DNA of 64,000 nt from Rugamonas brunnea (GTDB lineage Bacteria; Pseudomonadota; Gammaproteobacteria; Burkholderiales; Burkholderiaceae_D). A program made the position numbers and the translations under genes. The DNA is taken from the NCBI RefSeq assembly GCF_014042345.1, contig NZ_JACEZT010000017.1:62001-126000 (forward strand), in the 5' to 3' direction. This document shows, in pieces, positions 1-7,384 of this stretch (its first letter is position 1; every line of letters starts with the position of its first letter). The notes beneath the pieces were generated by a model, which was not told where the DNA came from, made no database searches, and worked only from the letters and a program-made list of their open reading frames with translations.

Positions 1-24
1 GGTGAGGAAGGAACGACGCTGCAT
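1..24 (-). CDS. Partial Tat-exported protein (first 8 codons only)
   Basis: The minus strand has an ATG at 24-22 followed by codons for MQRRSFLT, running off the left edge. A GGAG element sits about ten bases upstream (complement of 33-36). An arginine pair followed by S-F-L next to the initiator methionine is the usual start of a twin-arginine signal, and the TRAP binding protein encoded at 7995-9089 begins in the same way (MERRSFLK). The product is probably exported folded to the periplasm. Nothing more can be said because the rest lies outside the window. The call rests on start, ribosome site and motif only. Confidence 0.5.
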
Positions 25-211
25 GAACTGGACTCCGAATAATTGGTTTCGCCGGAACGACAAGCGGGCCGTTAAGTGTAGAGCCATCTTGCCAGACGGG
101 CAATCGCACACGCCCCGTTTGCGGCCTGCACGTGACCAAAGCTAGTATCATTGCGACAATTGCGCCACAAGCGCAATGGACTTTCACTCTGAATTCAACA
201 GGACACCTGTA

Positions 212-1339
212 ATGCCTATCAAAATCAGCCATCAATTCGATGCCGGCGCGATCGACGTGCTGCGCGCGGACGCCCCTTCCGCCATCGAGCTCAATATCCG
301 CAAGGACTCGCACGCCGACATCACCCAGTGGTTCTTCTTCCGCGTGCAGGGCGCGCGCGAAACGGCGCTCACCATGCGCTTCCTGAACGCCGGCCAGAGC
401 GCCTATCCGGACGGCTGGAAGGACTACGAGGCCGTGGCCAGCTACGACCGCGAAACCTGGTTCCGCGTGCCCACCAGCTTCGATGGCCAGGTGATGACGA
501 TCGACCACACGCCCACCCACGACAGCGTGTACTACGCCTATTTCGAGCCCTACTCGTGGGAACGCCACCTGGCCCTGCTCGACTCGGCGCAGCTGTCGCC
601 GCTGGTGCAGCTGGTGGACCTGGGCAGCACCATCGATGGCCGCGACCTCAACATGCTGGTGATCGGCAATCCGGCCGCCGAGAAAAAAGTGTGGGTGATC
701 GCGCGCCAGCATCCGGGCGAGACGATGGCCGAATGGTTCGTCGAAGGCATGGTCGAGGCGCTGCTGGACCCGGCCAACCCGTTCGGCCGCCAGTGCCTGA
801 CGGAGGCGGAATTCTACGTGGTGCCGAACATGAACCCGGACGGCTCCGTGCGCGGCAACCTGCGCACCAACGCGGCCGGCGCCAACCTCAATCGCGAGTG
901 GATGAACCCCACCATGGCGCGCAGCCCGGAAGTGTTCCTGGTGCGCGAGAAAATGCACGAAGTGGGCTGCGACCTGTTCCTCGACGTGCATGGCGACGAA
1001 GGCCTGCCCTACGTGTTCGTGGCCGGCAGCGAATCGCTGCCCGAGTTCACGGCCGAGCAGGCGGCGGCCCAGCAGAAGTTCATCGCCGACTTCAAGATCG
1101 CCAGCCCGGACTTCCAGGACGAGCATGGCTACGGCGCCACCCCGTTCACGGCCGAGACGCTGACCATGGGCTCGCCCTACGTCACCCACGCCTTCGGCTG
1201 CCTGTCGCTGACGCTGGAAATGCCGTTCAAGGACAACGCCAACGATCCCGACCCGGAAGCCGGCTGGAGCGGCGCCCGTAGCGCCGAGCTGGGCAAATCC
1301 ATCCTGCAGCCGGTCCTGCAAGCGCTGCGCGCACAGTAA
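212..1339 (+). CDS. M14-family zinc carboxypeptidase (cytosolic Nna1-like)
   Basis: The 375-residue protein belongs to the M14 metallocarboxypeptidases, in the cytosolic-carboxypeptidase-like branch. An N-terminal beta-sandwich of about 110 residues precedes the catalytic domain. Zinc ligands are visible: HPGE with H167 and E170, then H260 in DVHGDEG. The catalytic glutamate is probably E336 in LTLEMPF. There is no signal peptide, so it should act in the cytosol, trimming C-terminal residues from proteins or peptides; the bacterial substrate is not known. I chose the ATG at 212 because the family typically begins close to MPIKISHQFD and an AGGA lies about ten bases upstream. An in-frame ATG at 176 would add 12 residues. 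It is transcribed away from the left-edge gene and is probably monocistronic. Confidence 0.85.
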   Translation: MPIKISHQFDAGAIDVLRADAPSAIELNIRKDSHADITQWFFFRVQGARETALTMRFLNAGQSAYPDGWKDYEAVASYDRETWFRVPTSFDGQVMTIDHTPTHDSVYYAYFEPYSWERHLALLDSAQLSPLVQLVDLGSTIDGRDLNMLVIGNPAAEKKVWVIARQHPGETMAEWFVEGMVEALLDPANPFGRQCLTEAEFYVVPNMNPDGSVRGNLRTNAAGANLNREWMNPTMARSPEVFLVREKMHEVGCDLFLDVHGDEGLPYVFVAGSESLPEFTAEQAAAQQKFIADFKIASPDFQDEHGYGATPFTAETLTMGSPYVTHAFGCLSLTLEMPFKDNANDPDPEAGWSGARSAELGKSILQPVLQALRAQ

Positions 1340-1364
1340 GCACTCACTTACATCTTCGTCACCA

Positions 1365-1422
1365 GGGGGCCAGCACCAAGCTGCATACAGGAACCCATGT
1401 ACGCATGCTGGACCTGGCCCCC
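1365..1422. repeat. Inverted repeat downstream of the carboxypeptidase
   Basis: Arms GGGGGCCAG (1365-1373) and CTGGCCCCC (1414-1422) are perfect complements separated by 40 bases, with a smaller CCAGCA / TGCTGG pair inside. It lies about 25 bases after the carboxypeptidase stop. There is no T-run, so it is not a standard intrinsic terminator. It may help end transcription or protect a 3' end. Confidence 0.4.
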
Positions 1423-1468
1423 GTCCAATTTCCAACCCGCATCAAATCAAGCTACGCCGTCCGGCGTA

Positions 1469-1497
1469 TTGCCTTCAAACAAATCGCAAATTATAAT
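1469..1497 (+). promoter_or_regulatory. Sigma-70-type promoter for the haem/flavin operon
   Basis: TTGCCT at 1469-1474 and a perfect TATAAT at 1492-1497 are separated by exactly 17 bases. The di-haem lipoprotein starts at 1535, giving an untranslated leader of about 30 bases. The segment is far more AT-rich than its surroundings. It is the only strong promoter seen before the five following same-strand genes. Confidence 0.7.
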
Positions 1498-1505
1498 CAT
1501 TCTCA
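1491..1505 (+). promoter_or_regulatory. Fur-box-like operator covering the -10 element
   Basis: TTATAATCATTCTCA matches the palindromic 7-1-7 Fur consensus (TGATAATnATTATCA) at 12 of 14 defined positions. It overlaps the -10 at 1492-1497, the geometry for repression by iron-loaded Fur. The match is read from the sequence; that Fur binds here is inferred. It would make the operon iron-starvation induced. Confidence 0.65.
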
Positions 1506-1534
1506 TTTGCAGTTAAACCAACAACGCTCTTGCA

Positions 1535-2740
1535 ATGCGAATGACACTTCCTGCGACCTTGACGCGCCTGGCAGGCGCCGCCGTGCTGCTGGCCCTGAGC
1601 GCCTGCGGCGGCGGTTCCTCCTCTGGTAACAGCACCGCCCCCACGCCCACAGCCAAGCTGAGCGAACCGGCCCAACTGGGCGCGCTGATCTTCAGCGACC
1701 AGTCGCTGTCCGCCTCCGGCCGCCAGTCGTGCGCCAGTTGCCACAACCCGGCCAACGCCCACGGCCCCACCAGCGACTTGGCGGCGGAACTGGGCGGCCC
1801 GGACGGCACCACGCCCGGCTTCCGCGCCGCGCCCTCGCTGCGCTACCTGGACCGCACCCCGGTCTTCGCCTTCGCCAAGGATGGCACGCCCACGGGCGGC
1901 TTCGACCGCGACGGCCGCGCCCAGTCGCTGGCCGAGCAGGGCCAGCGCCCGTTCCTGGCGCCACACGAAATGGCCAACGCCAGCGTGGCCGACGTCATCG
2001 CCCGCCTGAAGCAGACGCCATACGCGGCCCGCTTCCGCCAGCAGTTCGGCGACACCATCCTCGACCAGCCCGAGCAGGCCTTCAGCCGCATGACCTACGC
2101 GCTGCAGCAGTTCCAGCTGGAAGACCCGTCGTTCCACCCCTACGATTCCAAGTACGACCTGTTCCTGGCCGGTAAAGTGCAACTGGCCGACGCCGAACTG
2201 CGCGGCCTGGCCCTGTTCAACAACCCCACCAAGGGCAATTGCGCGGCCTGCCACACGAGCGCGCGCGGTGCGGACGGCGCGGCGCCCCTGTTCACCGACT
2301 TCACCTTCGACAACCTGGGCGTGCCGCGCAACCCGCGCCTGGCCGCCACCGCCGATCCAAGCTACTTCGACCTGGGCTTGTGCGGCCCGGACCGCACCGA
2401 CCTGGCCGACCGCGCCGACCTGTGCGGCGCCTTCAAGGTACCCACGCTGCGCAACGTGGCCACGCGCAAGGTGTTCTTCCACAACGGCGCGTTCAGCAAC
2501 CTGACCGACGTGGTGCGCTTCTACGTCACGCGCGACACCAATCCCGCGCTGTGGTATCCGGTCAACGCCGACGGCTCGGTGGAGAAGTTCAACGACCTGC
2601 CGCCCCAATACCGCGCCAACGTCAACGTGACGGAAGTGCCCTACAACCGCCAGCCCGGCATGGCGCCCGCCCTGTCGCCGGCCGAAATCGACGACCTGGT
2701 GCAGTTCCTCGGCACCCTCACCGACGGCTACAAGCATTAA
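1535..2740 (+). CDS. Di-haem cytochrome c peroxidase / MauG-family lipoprotein
   Basis: The 401-residue protein has a lipoprotein signal with lipobox LSAC (C24), so it should be anchored in the envelope. Two covalent haem c motifs are visible: CASCH at 66-70 and CAACH at 236-240. The C-terminal region has the family motif KVPTLRNV followed by FFHNG. The family uses two haems either to reduce hydrogen peroxide or, in MauG and MbnH, to oxidise residues on a partner protein through a high-valent state. No methylamine dehydrogenase or MbnP-like partner is seen nearby, so the substrate is open. It is first in a set with a porin, an FMN-binding protein, ApbE and a small membrane protein, behind a promoter covered by a Fur-like box. 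Peroxidase or electron-outlet function under iron limitation is the best reading. Confidence 0.85.
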   Translation: MRMTLPATLTRLAGAAVLLALSACGGGSSSGNSTAPTPTAKLSEPAQLGALIFSDQSLSASGRQSCASCHNPANAHGPTSDLAAELGGPDGTTPGFRAAPSLRYLDRTPVFAFAKDGTPTGGFDRDGRAQSLAEQGQRPFLAPHEMANASVADVIARLKQTPYAARFRQQFGDTILDQPEQAFSRMTYALQQFQLEDPSFHPYDSKYDLFLAGKVQLADAELRGLALFNNPTKGNCAACHTSARGADGAAPLFTDFTFDNLGVPRNPRLAATADPSYFDLGLCGPDRTDLADRADLCGAFKVPTLRNVATRKVFFHNGAFSNLTDVVRFYVTRDTNPALWYPVNADGSVEKFNDLPPQYRANVNVTEVPYNRQPGMAPALSPAEIDDLVQFLGTLTDGYKH

Positions 2741-2769
2741 CCTTCAGACCTGCAGACGATAGAGAGAAC

Positions 2770-4161
2770 ATGATGAGCAAAACGACGAGCAAGATGATGA
2801 ACAAACGTGTGATCGCGGTGGCCCTGGCGGCAGCCTTCCTGAACGCACCGCTGGCCGCCACGGCGAGCGAAGCGGAACTGCTGCAGCGTATCGAGAAAAT
2901 GTCCGCCGAGCTGGAACAGCTGAAGGCTGAACTGCGCGCCAGCGTCAAGAAGACGGAAGCCGTCGAGCAGCGCCAGCAAGCCATGGCCGCCGCGCCGGCC
3001 GCCCCTGCAGCCCCTGCTGCCCCCGCAGCCCCTGCCGCTCCAGCAGCACCGGCCGCGCCTGCCGCTCCCGCCGCTCCCGCAGCGGCATGGGCAGCAGCCG
3101 CCTCCGCCCCGGCCACCATCGTCACCGGCTACGGCGAGATCAATTACAACCGTCCCACCAAGGACGCCAGCGCCGCCCAGGCCGACGTGCGCCGCGCCGT
3201 GATCGGCATCACCCACCGCTTCGACGACAAGACCAAGATGGTCTCCGAGTTCGAATGGGAACACGCCGTCGTCTCGGCCGACGACAAGGGCGAAAGCGAA
3301 GTCGAACAGCTGTACATCGAGCGCGAATTTTCCAACGGCCTGCGCGGCAAGGCCGGCCTGTTCCTGATCCCATCGGGCCTGCTCAACACCAACCACGAGC
3401 CGACCGCCTACTACGGCGTCGAGCGCAACTTCGTCGAGACGGCCATCATCCCCTCCACCTGGCGTGAAGTGGGCGTGGGCCTGTCGGGCGACACGGCCGG
3501 CGGCCTGACCTGGGACACCGGCATCACCACCGGCTTCGACCTGGGCAAGTGGGACGCCACCTCGGAAGACGGCCGTGAATCGCCGCTGGGCGCCATCCAC
3601 CAGGAAGGCCAGCAAGCCAAGTCGCGCGACCTGAGCGTGCACGCGGCCCTGAACTGGCGCGGCGTGCCGGGCCTGCTGGTGGGCGGCTCGGTCTTCACTG
3701 GCAAGGCTGGCCACAAGGCCGCCGGTTTCGCCGGCCAGGACGCCCGCGTCACCGTCTACGACCTGCACACCCGCTACACGCCGGGCCACTGGGACCTGTC
3801 GGCCCTGTATGCGCGCGGCCAGATCAGCAACACGGAAGCGCTGAACGCCACGCTGGTCGGCAGCCCGACTCCGGTGCCGAGCAGCTTCGCCGGCTGGTAC
3901 ATGCAGGCGGCCTACCAGTTGCTCAAATCGGGCGACTACGTGCTGAGCCCCTTCGTGCGCTATGAGCAGTTCAACACGGCCAAGACCTACGCCGCCCTGC
4001 CGCAGGGCCTGGACGTGGCCGCCGGCACGGACGAGAAAGTGGCCACCGTCGGCGCCAACCTGAAAGTGGGCGAAGGCGTGGTGCTGAAGGCCGACTACCA
4101 GAAATTCCGCGAAGACAAAACCCGCGACCGCCTGAACCTGGGCGTGGGCTTCTCGTACTGA
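2770..4161 (+). CDS. Coiled-coil porin (DcaP / OprP-like) with Ala-Ala-Pro linker
   Basis: The 463-residue outer-membrane protein has, in order: a signal peptide (about 1-33); a predicted coiled coil (35-70, heptads of Leu, Ile and Met with many Glu and Lys); an (Ala-Ala-Pro)n linker of about 35 residues (73-107); and a beta-barrel domain (about 115-463) with alternating hydrophobic and aromatic residues and a C-terminal Tyr. A periplasmic N-terminal coiled coil before the barrel is known in trimeric DcaP-like porins. The gene starts 29 bases after the di-haem lipoprotein and 14 bases before the FMN-binding gene, so it is cotranscribed. The ATG pair at 2770 follows a purine-rich AGAGAGA. Starts at residue 10 or 11 are possible. 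The substrate is unknown; uptake of an iron-related or redox-active solute would fit the context. Confidence 0.75.
   Translation: MMSKTTSKMMNKRVIAVALAAAFLNAPLAATASEAELLQRIEKMSAELEQLKAELRASVKKTEAVEQRQQAMAAAPAAPAAPAAPAAPAAPAAPAAPAAPAAPAAAWAAAASAPATIVTGYGEINYNRPTKDASAAQADVRRAVIGITHRFDDKTKMVSEFEWEHAVVSADDKGESEVEQLYIEREFSNGLRGKAGLFLIPSGLLNTNHEPTAYYGVERNFVETAIIPSTWREVGVGLSGDTAGGLTWDTGITTGFDLGKWDATSEDGRESPLGAIHQEGQQAKSRDLSVHAALNWRGVPGLLVGGSVFTGKAGHKAAGFAGQDARVTVYDLHTRYTPGHWDLSALYARGQISNTEALNATLVGSPTPVPSSFAGWYMQAAYQLLKSGDYVLSPFVRYEQFNTAKTYAALPQGLDVAAGTDEKVATVGANLKVGEGVVLKADYQKFREDKTRDRLNLGVGFSY
2992..3090 (+). repeat. Trinucleotide-encoded Ala-Ala-Pro repeat linker
   Basis: About eleven consecutive Ala-Ala-Pro units lie between the coiled coil and barrel of the porin. 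The Ala and Pro codons vary between units (gcc, gct, gca, gcg; ccc, cct, ccg, cca), so the DNA is not a clean microsatellite and the pattern seems kept at the protein level. A rigid extended spacer across the periplasm is the likely role. Confidence 0.75.
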
Positions 4162-4175
4162 TCGCCGGGCCGGCC

Positions 4176-4709
4176 ATGCGCTACCTCGCCCTGATCCCGC
4201 TGGCGGCCGGTGCCGCCTGTGCGCCCGCCTTCGCCACCCAGTACCTGGACGTGGCGCAGGCGCAAAAGCTGATGTTCGCGGACGCCACCAGCTTCCGCGA
4301 ACAGAACGTGGCGCTCACCCTGCCGCAGATGCAGCAGGTGGAAAAGCTGGCCGGCCTGCCGGCCCGCTCCGTGAACTGGCGCGTGTTCGGCGCCTACAAG
4401 GGCGACGCCCTGCTCGGCTACATGGTGCTCGACGACGTGGTCGGCAAGTTCGAGCTGATCTCGTACGCCGTCGGCCTCAATCCGGACGCCACCATCCGCC
4501 AGGTGGAAATCCTGGCCTACCGCGAAAGCCACGGCGGCGAAATCCGCACCCCGGCGTGGCGCCGCCAGTTCGTCGGCAAGACGGCGCCGGCCGGGCTGGC
4601 CATCGGCGACGGCATCAACAACATCAGCGGCGCCACGCTGTCGTGCACCCACCTGACGGACGGCGTGCGGCGCATCACCGCCATCGCCCAGGTGGCGCTG
4701 AAAAAATGA
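4176..4709 (+). CDS. Periplasmic FMN-binding protein, covalently flavinylated
   Basis: The 177-residue protein has a cleavable signal ending near AFA (about residue 21) and one FMN-binding domain. The flavinylation motif S-G-A-T is at 151-154 in NNISGAT, so T154 should carry FMN by a phosphoester bond. The next gene encodes ApbE, the enzyme that makes this bond. Such domains pass electrons one at a time between membrane haem or flavin modules and outer partners. The gene overlaps apbE by four bases (ATGA), implying translational coupling. The role here is probably to relay electrons from the four-helix membrane protein (5540-6028) to an envelope acceptor, possibly the di-haem lipoprotein or ferric iron. 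The relay partners are inferred. Confidence 0.85.
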   Translation: MRYLALIPLAAGAACAPAFATQYLDVAQAQKLMFADATSFREQNVALTLPQMQQVEKLAGLPARSVNWRVFGAYKGDALLGYMVLDDVVGKFELISYAVGLNPDATIRQVEILAYRESHGGEIRTPAWRRQFVGKTAPAGLAIGDGINNISGATLSCTHLTDGVRRITAIAQVALKK

Positions 4710-5536
4710 TACGGCGCGCCCAGCCCTGGCTGGGGACCATGGTGGAGATCACCGTGGCCGACGCCGCGCTGGCGCCGGACGACGCGCAACAGGCGGTCAC
4801 GCAAGCGTTCGCGCAAGTGGCGCTGGTGCACCGCCTGATGAGTTTTCACGACAGCGCCAGCGACGTGGCCCGCCTCAACCTGGCCTGGGCCAGCGACACC
4901 CTCGCCGTCCATCCCCACACCTGGCAGGTGCTGCACCTGGCCCAGCAAGTGGCCGACCAGTCGGACGGCATCTTCAACATCGCCTGCGCGCCGCGCCTGG
5001 TGGACTGGGAGTGCCTGCCCGCGCCGCAAGCCGACCTGCCGGCCTACCGCCCCGGCGTGACCGTGCTGCGCTGCGAAGCGAACAACATGGTGCGCAAGGC
5101 GGCGCCGGGCTGGGTGGACCTGGGCGGCATCGCCAAGGGCTACGCCGTCGACCTGGCCATCGAAGCGCTGTGCGCAGCCGGCGTGACCAGCGCCTGCGTC
5201 AACGCGGGCGGCGACTTGCGCGCCATCGGCGACGCGCCGTGGCCGGTGACGATCCGCGATCCGCGCGCGCTGGCGCGGGCCGGCGCCCGCATCACCATCC
5301 GCAACGAGGCGCTGGCCACCTCGGCCAACTATTTCACAGCGCGCCAGCACGCCGGGCGCACCATCAGCGCGCTGGTCGATGGCCGCGATGGCATGCCCAT
5401 CACGGACGGCGCCAGTGTCTCCGTGCGCGCCGCCAGCTGCGCCGTGGCCGACGCGCTGACCAAGGTGGTGCTGGCCAGCGGCGACCGCGAACACCCGGCG
5501 CTGCGCGCCATGAACGCCACAGCGCTTATAATCTAG
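4706..5536 (+). CDS. apbE: FAD:protein FMN transferase ApbE
   Basis: The 276-residue protein is an ApbE flavin transferase, which moves FMN from FAD onto Ser or Thr of target proteins in a Mg-dependent reaction. Hallmarks are QPWLGTMVEI near the N terminus, WVDLGGIAKGYAVD in the middle, VNAGGD after it, and a C-terminal alanine-rich segment ending in a conserved VVLASGD-like stretch. The start ATG overlaps the stop of the FMN-binding gene (ATGA), fixing the start. Oddly, the protein begins at the first conserved motif with no signal peptide or lipobox, although its target carries a Sec signal. Either modification happens before export or the enzyme leaves by an unseen route. The assignment itself is secure. 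Confidence 0.9.
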   Translation: MIRRAQPWLGTMVEITVADAALAPDDAQQAVTQAFAQVALVHRLMSFHDSASDVARLNLAWASDTLAVHPHTWQVLHLAQQVADQSDGIFNIACAPRLVDWECLPAPQADLPAYRPGVTVLRCEANNMVRKAAPGWVDLGGIAKGYAVDLAIEALCAAGVTSACVNAGGDLRAIGDAPWPVTIRDPRALARAGARITIRNEALATSANYFTARQHAGRTISALVDGRDGMPITDGASVSVRAASCAVADALTKVVLASGDREHPALRAMNATALII

Positions 5537-5539
5537 CCG

Positions 5540-6028
5540 ATGCACACTCAGACCACCCAACAACGGGCCGCCGCCCGCCTCCACATCAACCTCAAGCTCG
5601 AACGCTGGCACCGCCGCTGCGTGTACGCCAGCCTGGCCCTGCTGCTGGCCAGCGGCGCCGCGTGGCTGGTGGCGCGCTACTGGCTGCGCCAGGCCGGCGA
5701 ATTCGGTGAGACGGTCCACCCGCTGGAACCGTGGTCGATGAAGCTGCACGGCGCGGCTGTCATGCTGTCCCTGTTCTTCGTCGGCAGCCTGATGAACGCC
5801 CATATCCGGCGCGCGCTCAAGGCCGGCCGCAACCTGGCCACGGGCTGGGGCATGATCGTCACCTTGCTGTTCCTGATCGCCACCGGCTTCGGCCTGTACT
5901 ACCTGGCCGGCGAGGGCGACCGCCCTGTGTGGTCGGCGCTGCACTGGGTGGTGGGGCTGGCGACGGGCGCGCTGTTCGTGCTGCACGTGGTGCTGGGACG
6001 GCGCAGCAACCCGCATCACCACCACTAG
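5540..6028 (+). CDS. Four-helix membrane protein, probable b-type cytochrome / PepSY-like electron carrier
   Basis: The 162-residue protein has four hydrophobic helices at about 27-47, 66-86, 101-122 and 133-153. Histidines lie in or at the ends of helices (H70 and H88 on helix 2, H135 and H149 on helix 4), a pattern suited to bis-histidine b-haem as in cytochrome b561-type and PepSY-associated proteins. It follows apbE by three bases, so it belongs to the operon. It would be the inner-membrane entry point, taking electrons from quinol or a cytosolic donor and handing them to the flavinylated periplasmic protein. The C terminus ends in four natural histidines. I did not recognise a named family with certainty; haem ligation is inferred. 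Confidence 0.6.
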   Translation: MHTQTTQQRAAARLHINLKLERWHRRCVYASLALLLASGAAWLVARYWLRQAGEFGETVHPLEPWSMKLHGAAVMLSLFFVGSLMNAHIRRALKAGRNLATGWGMIVTLLFLIATGFGLYYLAGEGDRPVWSALHWVVGLATGALFVLHVVLGRRSNPHHHH

Positions 6029-6123
6029 ACCCGCGCCTCCCCTGCGGCGCCGCAAAGCTGGCCGCCGCAGGAAAAATACACTGGACTCCATCGCGCGCCC
6101 GTGCGCTACTCTGGAGATCCGTC

Positions 6124-7380
6124 ATGAAGTCCCCCACCTGCCCCACGCCACGCCCGTCGCCATGCCCGGCATCCGCGCTGGCCCTGCTGGCCGCGCTGCT
6201 GCTCTCCGCCTGCGGCACACCCTACCATCCGCCAGTGAACATGCAGGCGGACACCCGCTTCCCCGGCCTGGCCGACCTGCTGGCCAACGCCAATGGAAAA
6301 CCCGTCGATGTATTGCTAGTGCACGGCATCTGCAGCCACGACGCCAGCTGGGCCCCGCGCGTGGCGACGCAACTGGGCCAGGCCATGGGCGCCGCCTCCG
6401 CCGAACCGGCGCCGCCCCCGCCCCCGGCCGAAGATGGCCGCGTACAGGTCATCCCCACCACGCTCGACACCCGCTACGGCAAGCTGCGCGTGGACGCCCT
6501 GATCTGGTCCCCCCTGACCCGGCGCATCAAGAGCCAGCTCTGTTACGACCACAGCGAAGCATCCGCCGAATGCGCAGGCCAGCCCACGGTGGGCCTCACG
6601 CGCGCGCGCCTGAACGCGCGAGGCAAGGACACACTGGTGGACGACTGCCTGCCCGACGCCATCATCTACGAAGGCGCAGCGCGCGAGCAGATGCAGCTGG
6701 CCATGCGGGATGCCATCGTGCAGGTGCTGGCGGCGCGGCAGAAGGAAAATGCAGAACGGATGGGCAACATGGCGGCGCAAGTGCCGCTGGTGGTGATTTC
6801 CCACAGCATGGGCAGCAAACTGCTGTTCGACACACTGCTGCGCATGACGAATGAAGATGGGGCCTCGCCGCCGGCGCGGCTGGCGCGACAAGCCGTGGAC
6901 CGGCTGCGCTACCTGGTGATGGCGGCCAACCAGATCCCGCTGCTGGCGATGGCCGACCAGCCGCTCATGGCTGGAAAAGAACTACGCGCCCCGGCAGAAT
7001 CGCAAGACAGTTTGCAGCAGTTGCTGGCCTTGCGCCGCGTGCGCACAGGCGCAGGCGCGGGCACAAGCGCGGGTGCGGGTGCGGGTGCGGGCGCAGGTAC
7101 GGGTGCGGGCAAGGCGTCGGCAGGCAACGTACGCGCAGCGACGTCGCCATTGGTGCTGGTCGGCTTCACCGACCCGAACGACCTGCTGTCCTACACCCTG
7201 CCGCCGCAACGCTACGACGGCGCGGGCGTGGTGGTGTTCAACATCCTCGTCTCGAACGCGCCCACCTGGCTCGGGCTGCTGGAACGGCCCGACCTGGCCC
7301 ACCTGGACTACCTTGGCAATCCGGACGTAGACCGGCTGATCGTGTGCGGCCAGCCGGCCAGCGCGCGCTGCGACAAATAG
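6124..7380 (+). CDS. Lipoprotein alpha/beta-hydrolase
   Basis: The 418-residue protein has a lipoprotein signal with lipobox LSAC (C30) and an alpha/beta-hydrolase-like core. LLVHGICSHDASW gives the oxyanion-type HG, and VVISHSMGSK resembles the nucleophile elbow with serine between His and Met-Gly. Substrate is unknown; esterase or lipase activity in the envelope is plausible. The start ATG at 6124 has GGAG 8-12 bases upstream and begins 95 bases after the redox operon. A glycine/alanine-rich tract (residues about 308-332) is encoded by tandem hexamers and lies between core segments, probably as a flexible loop. The gene ends four bases from the convergent Cache gene. Confidence is good for fold and export, low for substrate. 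Confidence 0.7.
   Translation: MKSPTCPTPRPSPCPASALALLAALLLSACGTPYHPPVNMQADTRFPGLADLLANANGKPVDVLLVHGICSHDASWAPRVATQLGQAMGAASAEPAPPPPPAEDGRVQVIPTTLDTRYGKLRVDALIWSPLTRRIKSQLCYDHSEASAECAGQPTVGLTRARLNARGKDTLVDDCLPDAIIYEGAAREQMQLAMRDAIVQVLAARQKENAERMGNMAAQVPLVVISHSMGSKLLFDTLLRMTNEDGASPPARLARQAVDRLRYLVMAANQIPLLAMADQPLMAGKELRAPAESQDSLQQLLALRRVRTGAGAGTSAGAGAGAGAGTGAGKASAGNVRAATSPLVLVGFTDPNDLLSYTLPPQRYDGAGVVVFNILVSNAPTWLGLLERPDLAHLDYLGNPDVDRLIVCGQPASARCDK
7069..7110 (+). repeat. Tandem GCGGGT-type hexamer repeat inside the lipoprotein hydrolase
   Basis: Seven consecutive hexamers (GCGGGT three times, then GCGGGC, GCAGGT, ACGGGT, GCGGGC) encode a Gly-Ala run. Because the unit is six bases, slippage would change length without shifting frame. 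Degenerate copies precede it from about 7045. Confidence 0.75.
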
Positions 7381-7384
7381 GCGC

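Noticed and set aside
4556..4705. Longer apbE start at 4556
   Set aside because: The extra segment is Arg/His-rich, lies inside the FMN-binding gene in another frame and does not resemble a signal.
5527..5532. TATAAT near the end of apbE
   Set aside because: No acceptable -35 at 16-18 bases and it lies within coding sequence of a tight operon. Probably chance.
6011..6025. Four histidines ending the four-helix membrane protein, like an affinity tag
   Set aside because: Surroundings are ordinary chromosome with no vector sequence. It is a natural His-rich tail, possibly metal-binding.
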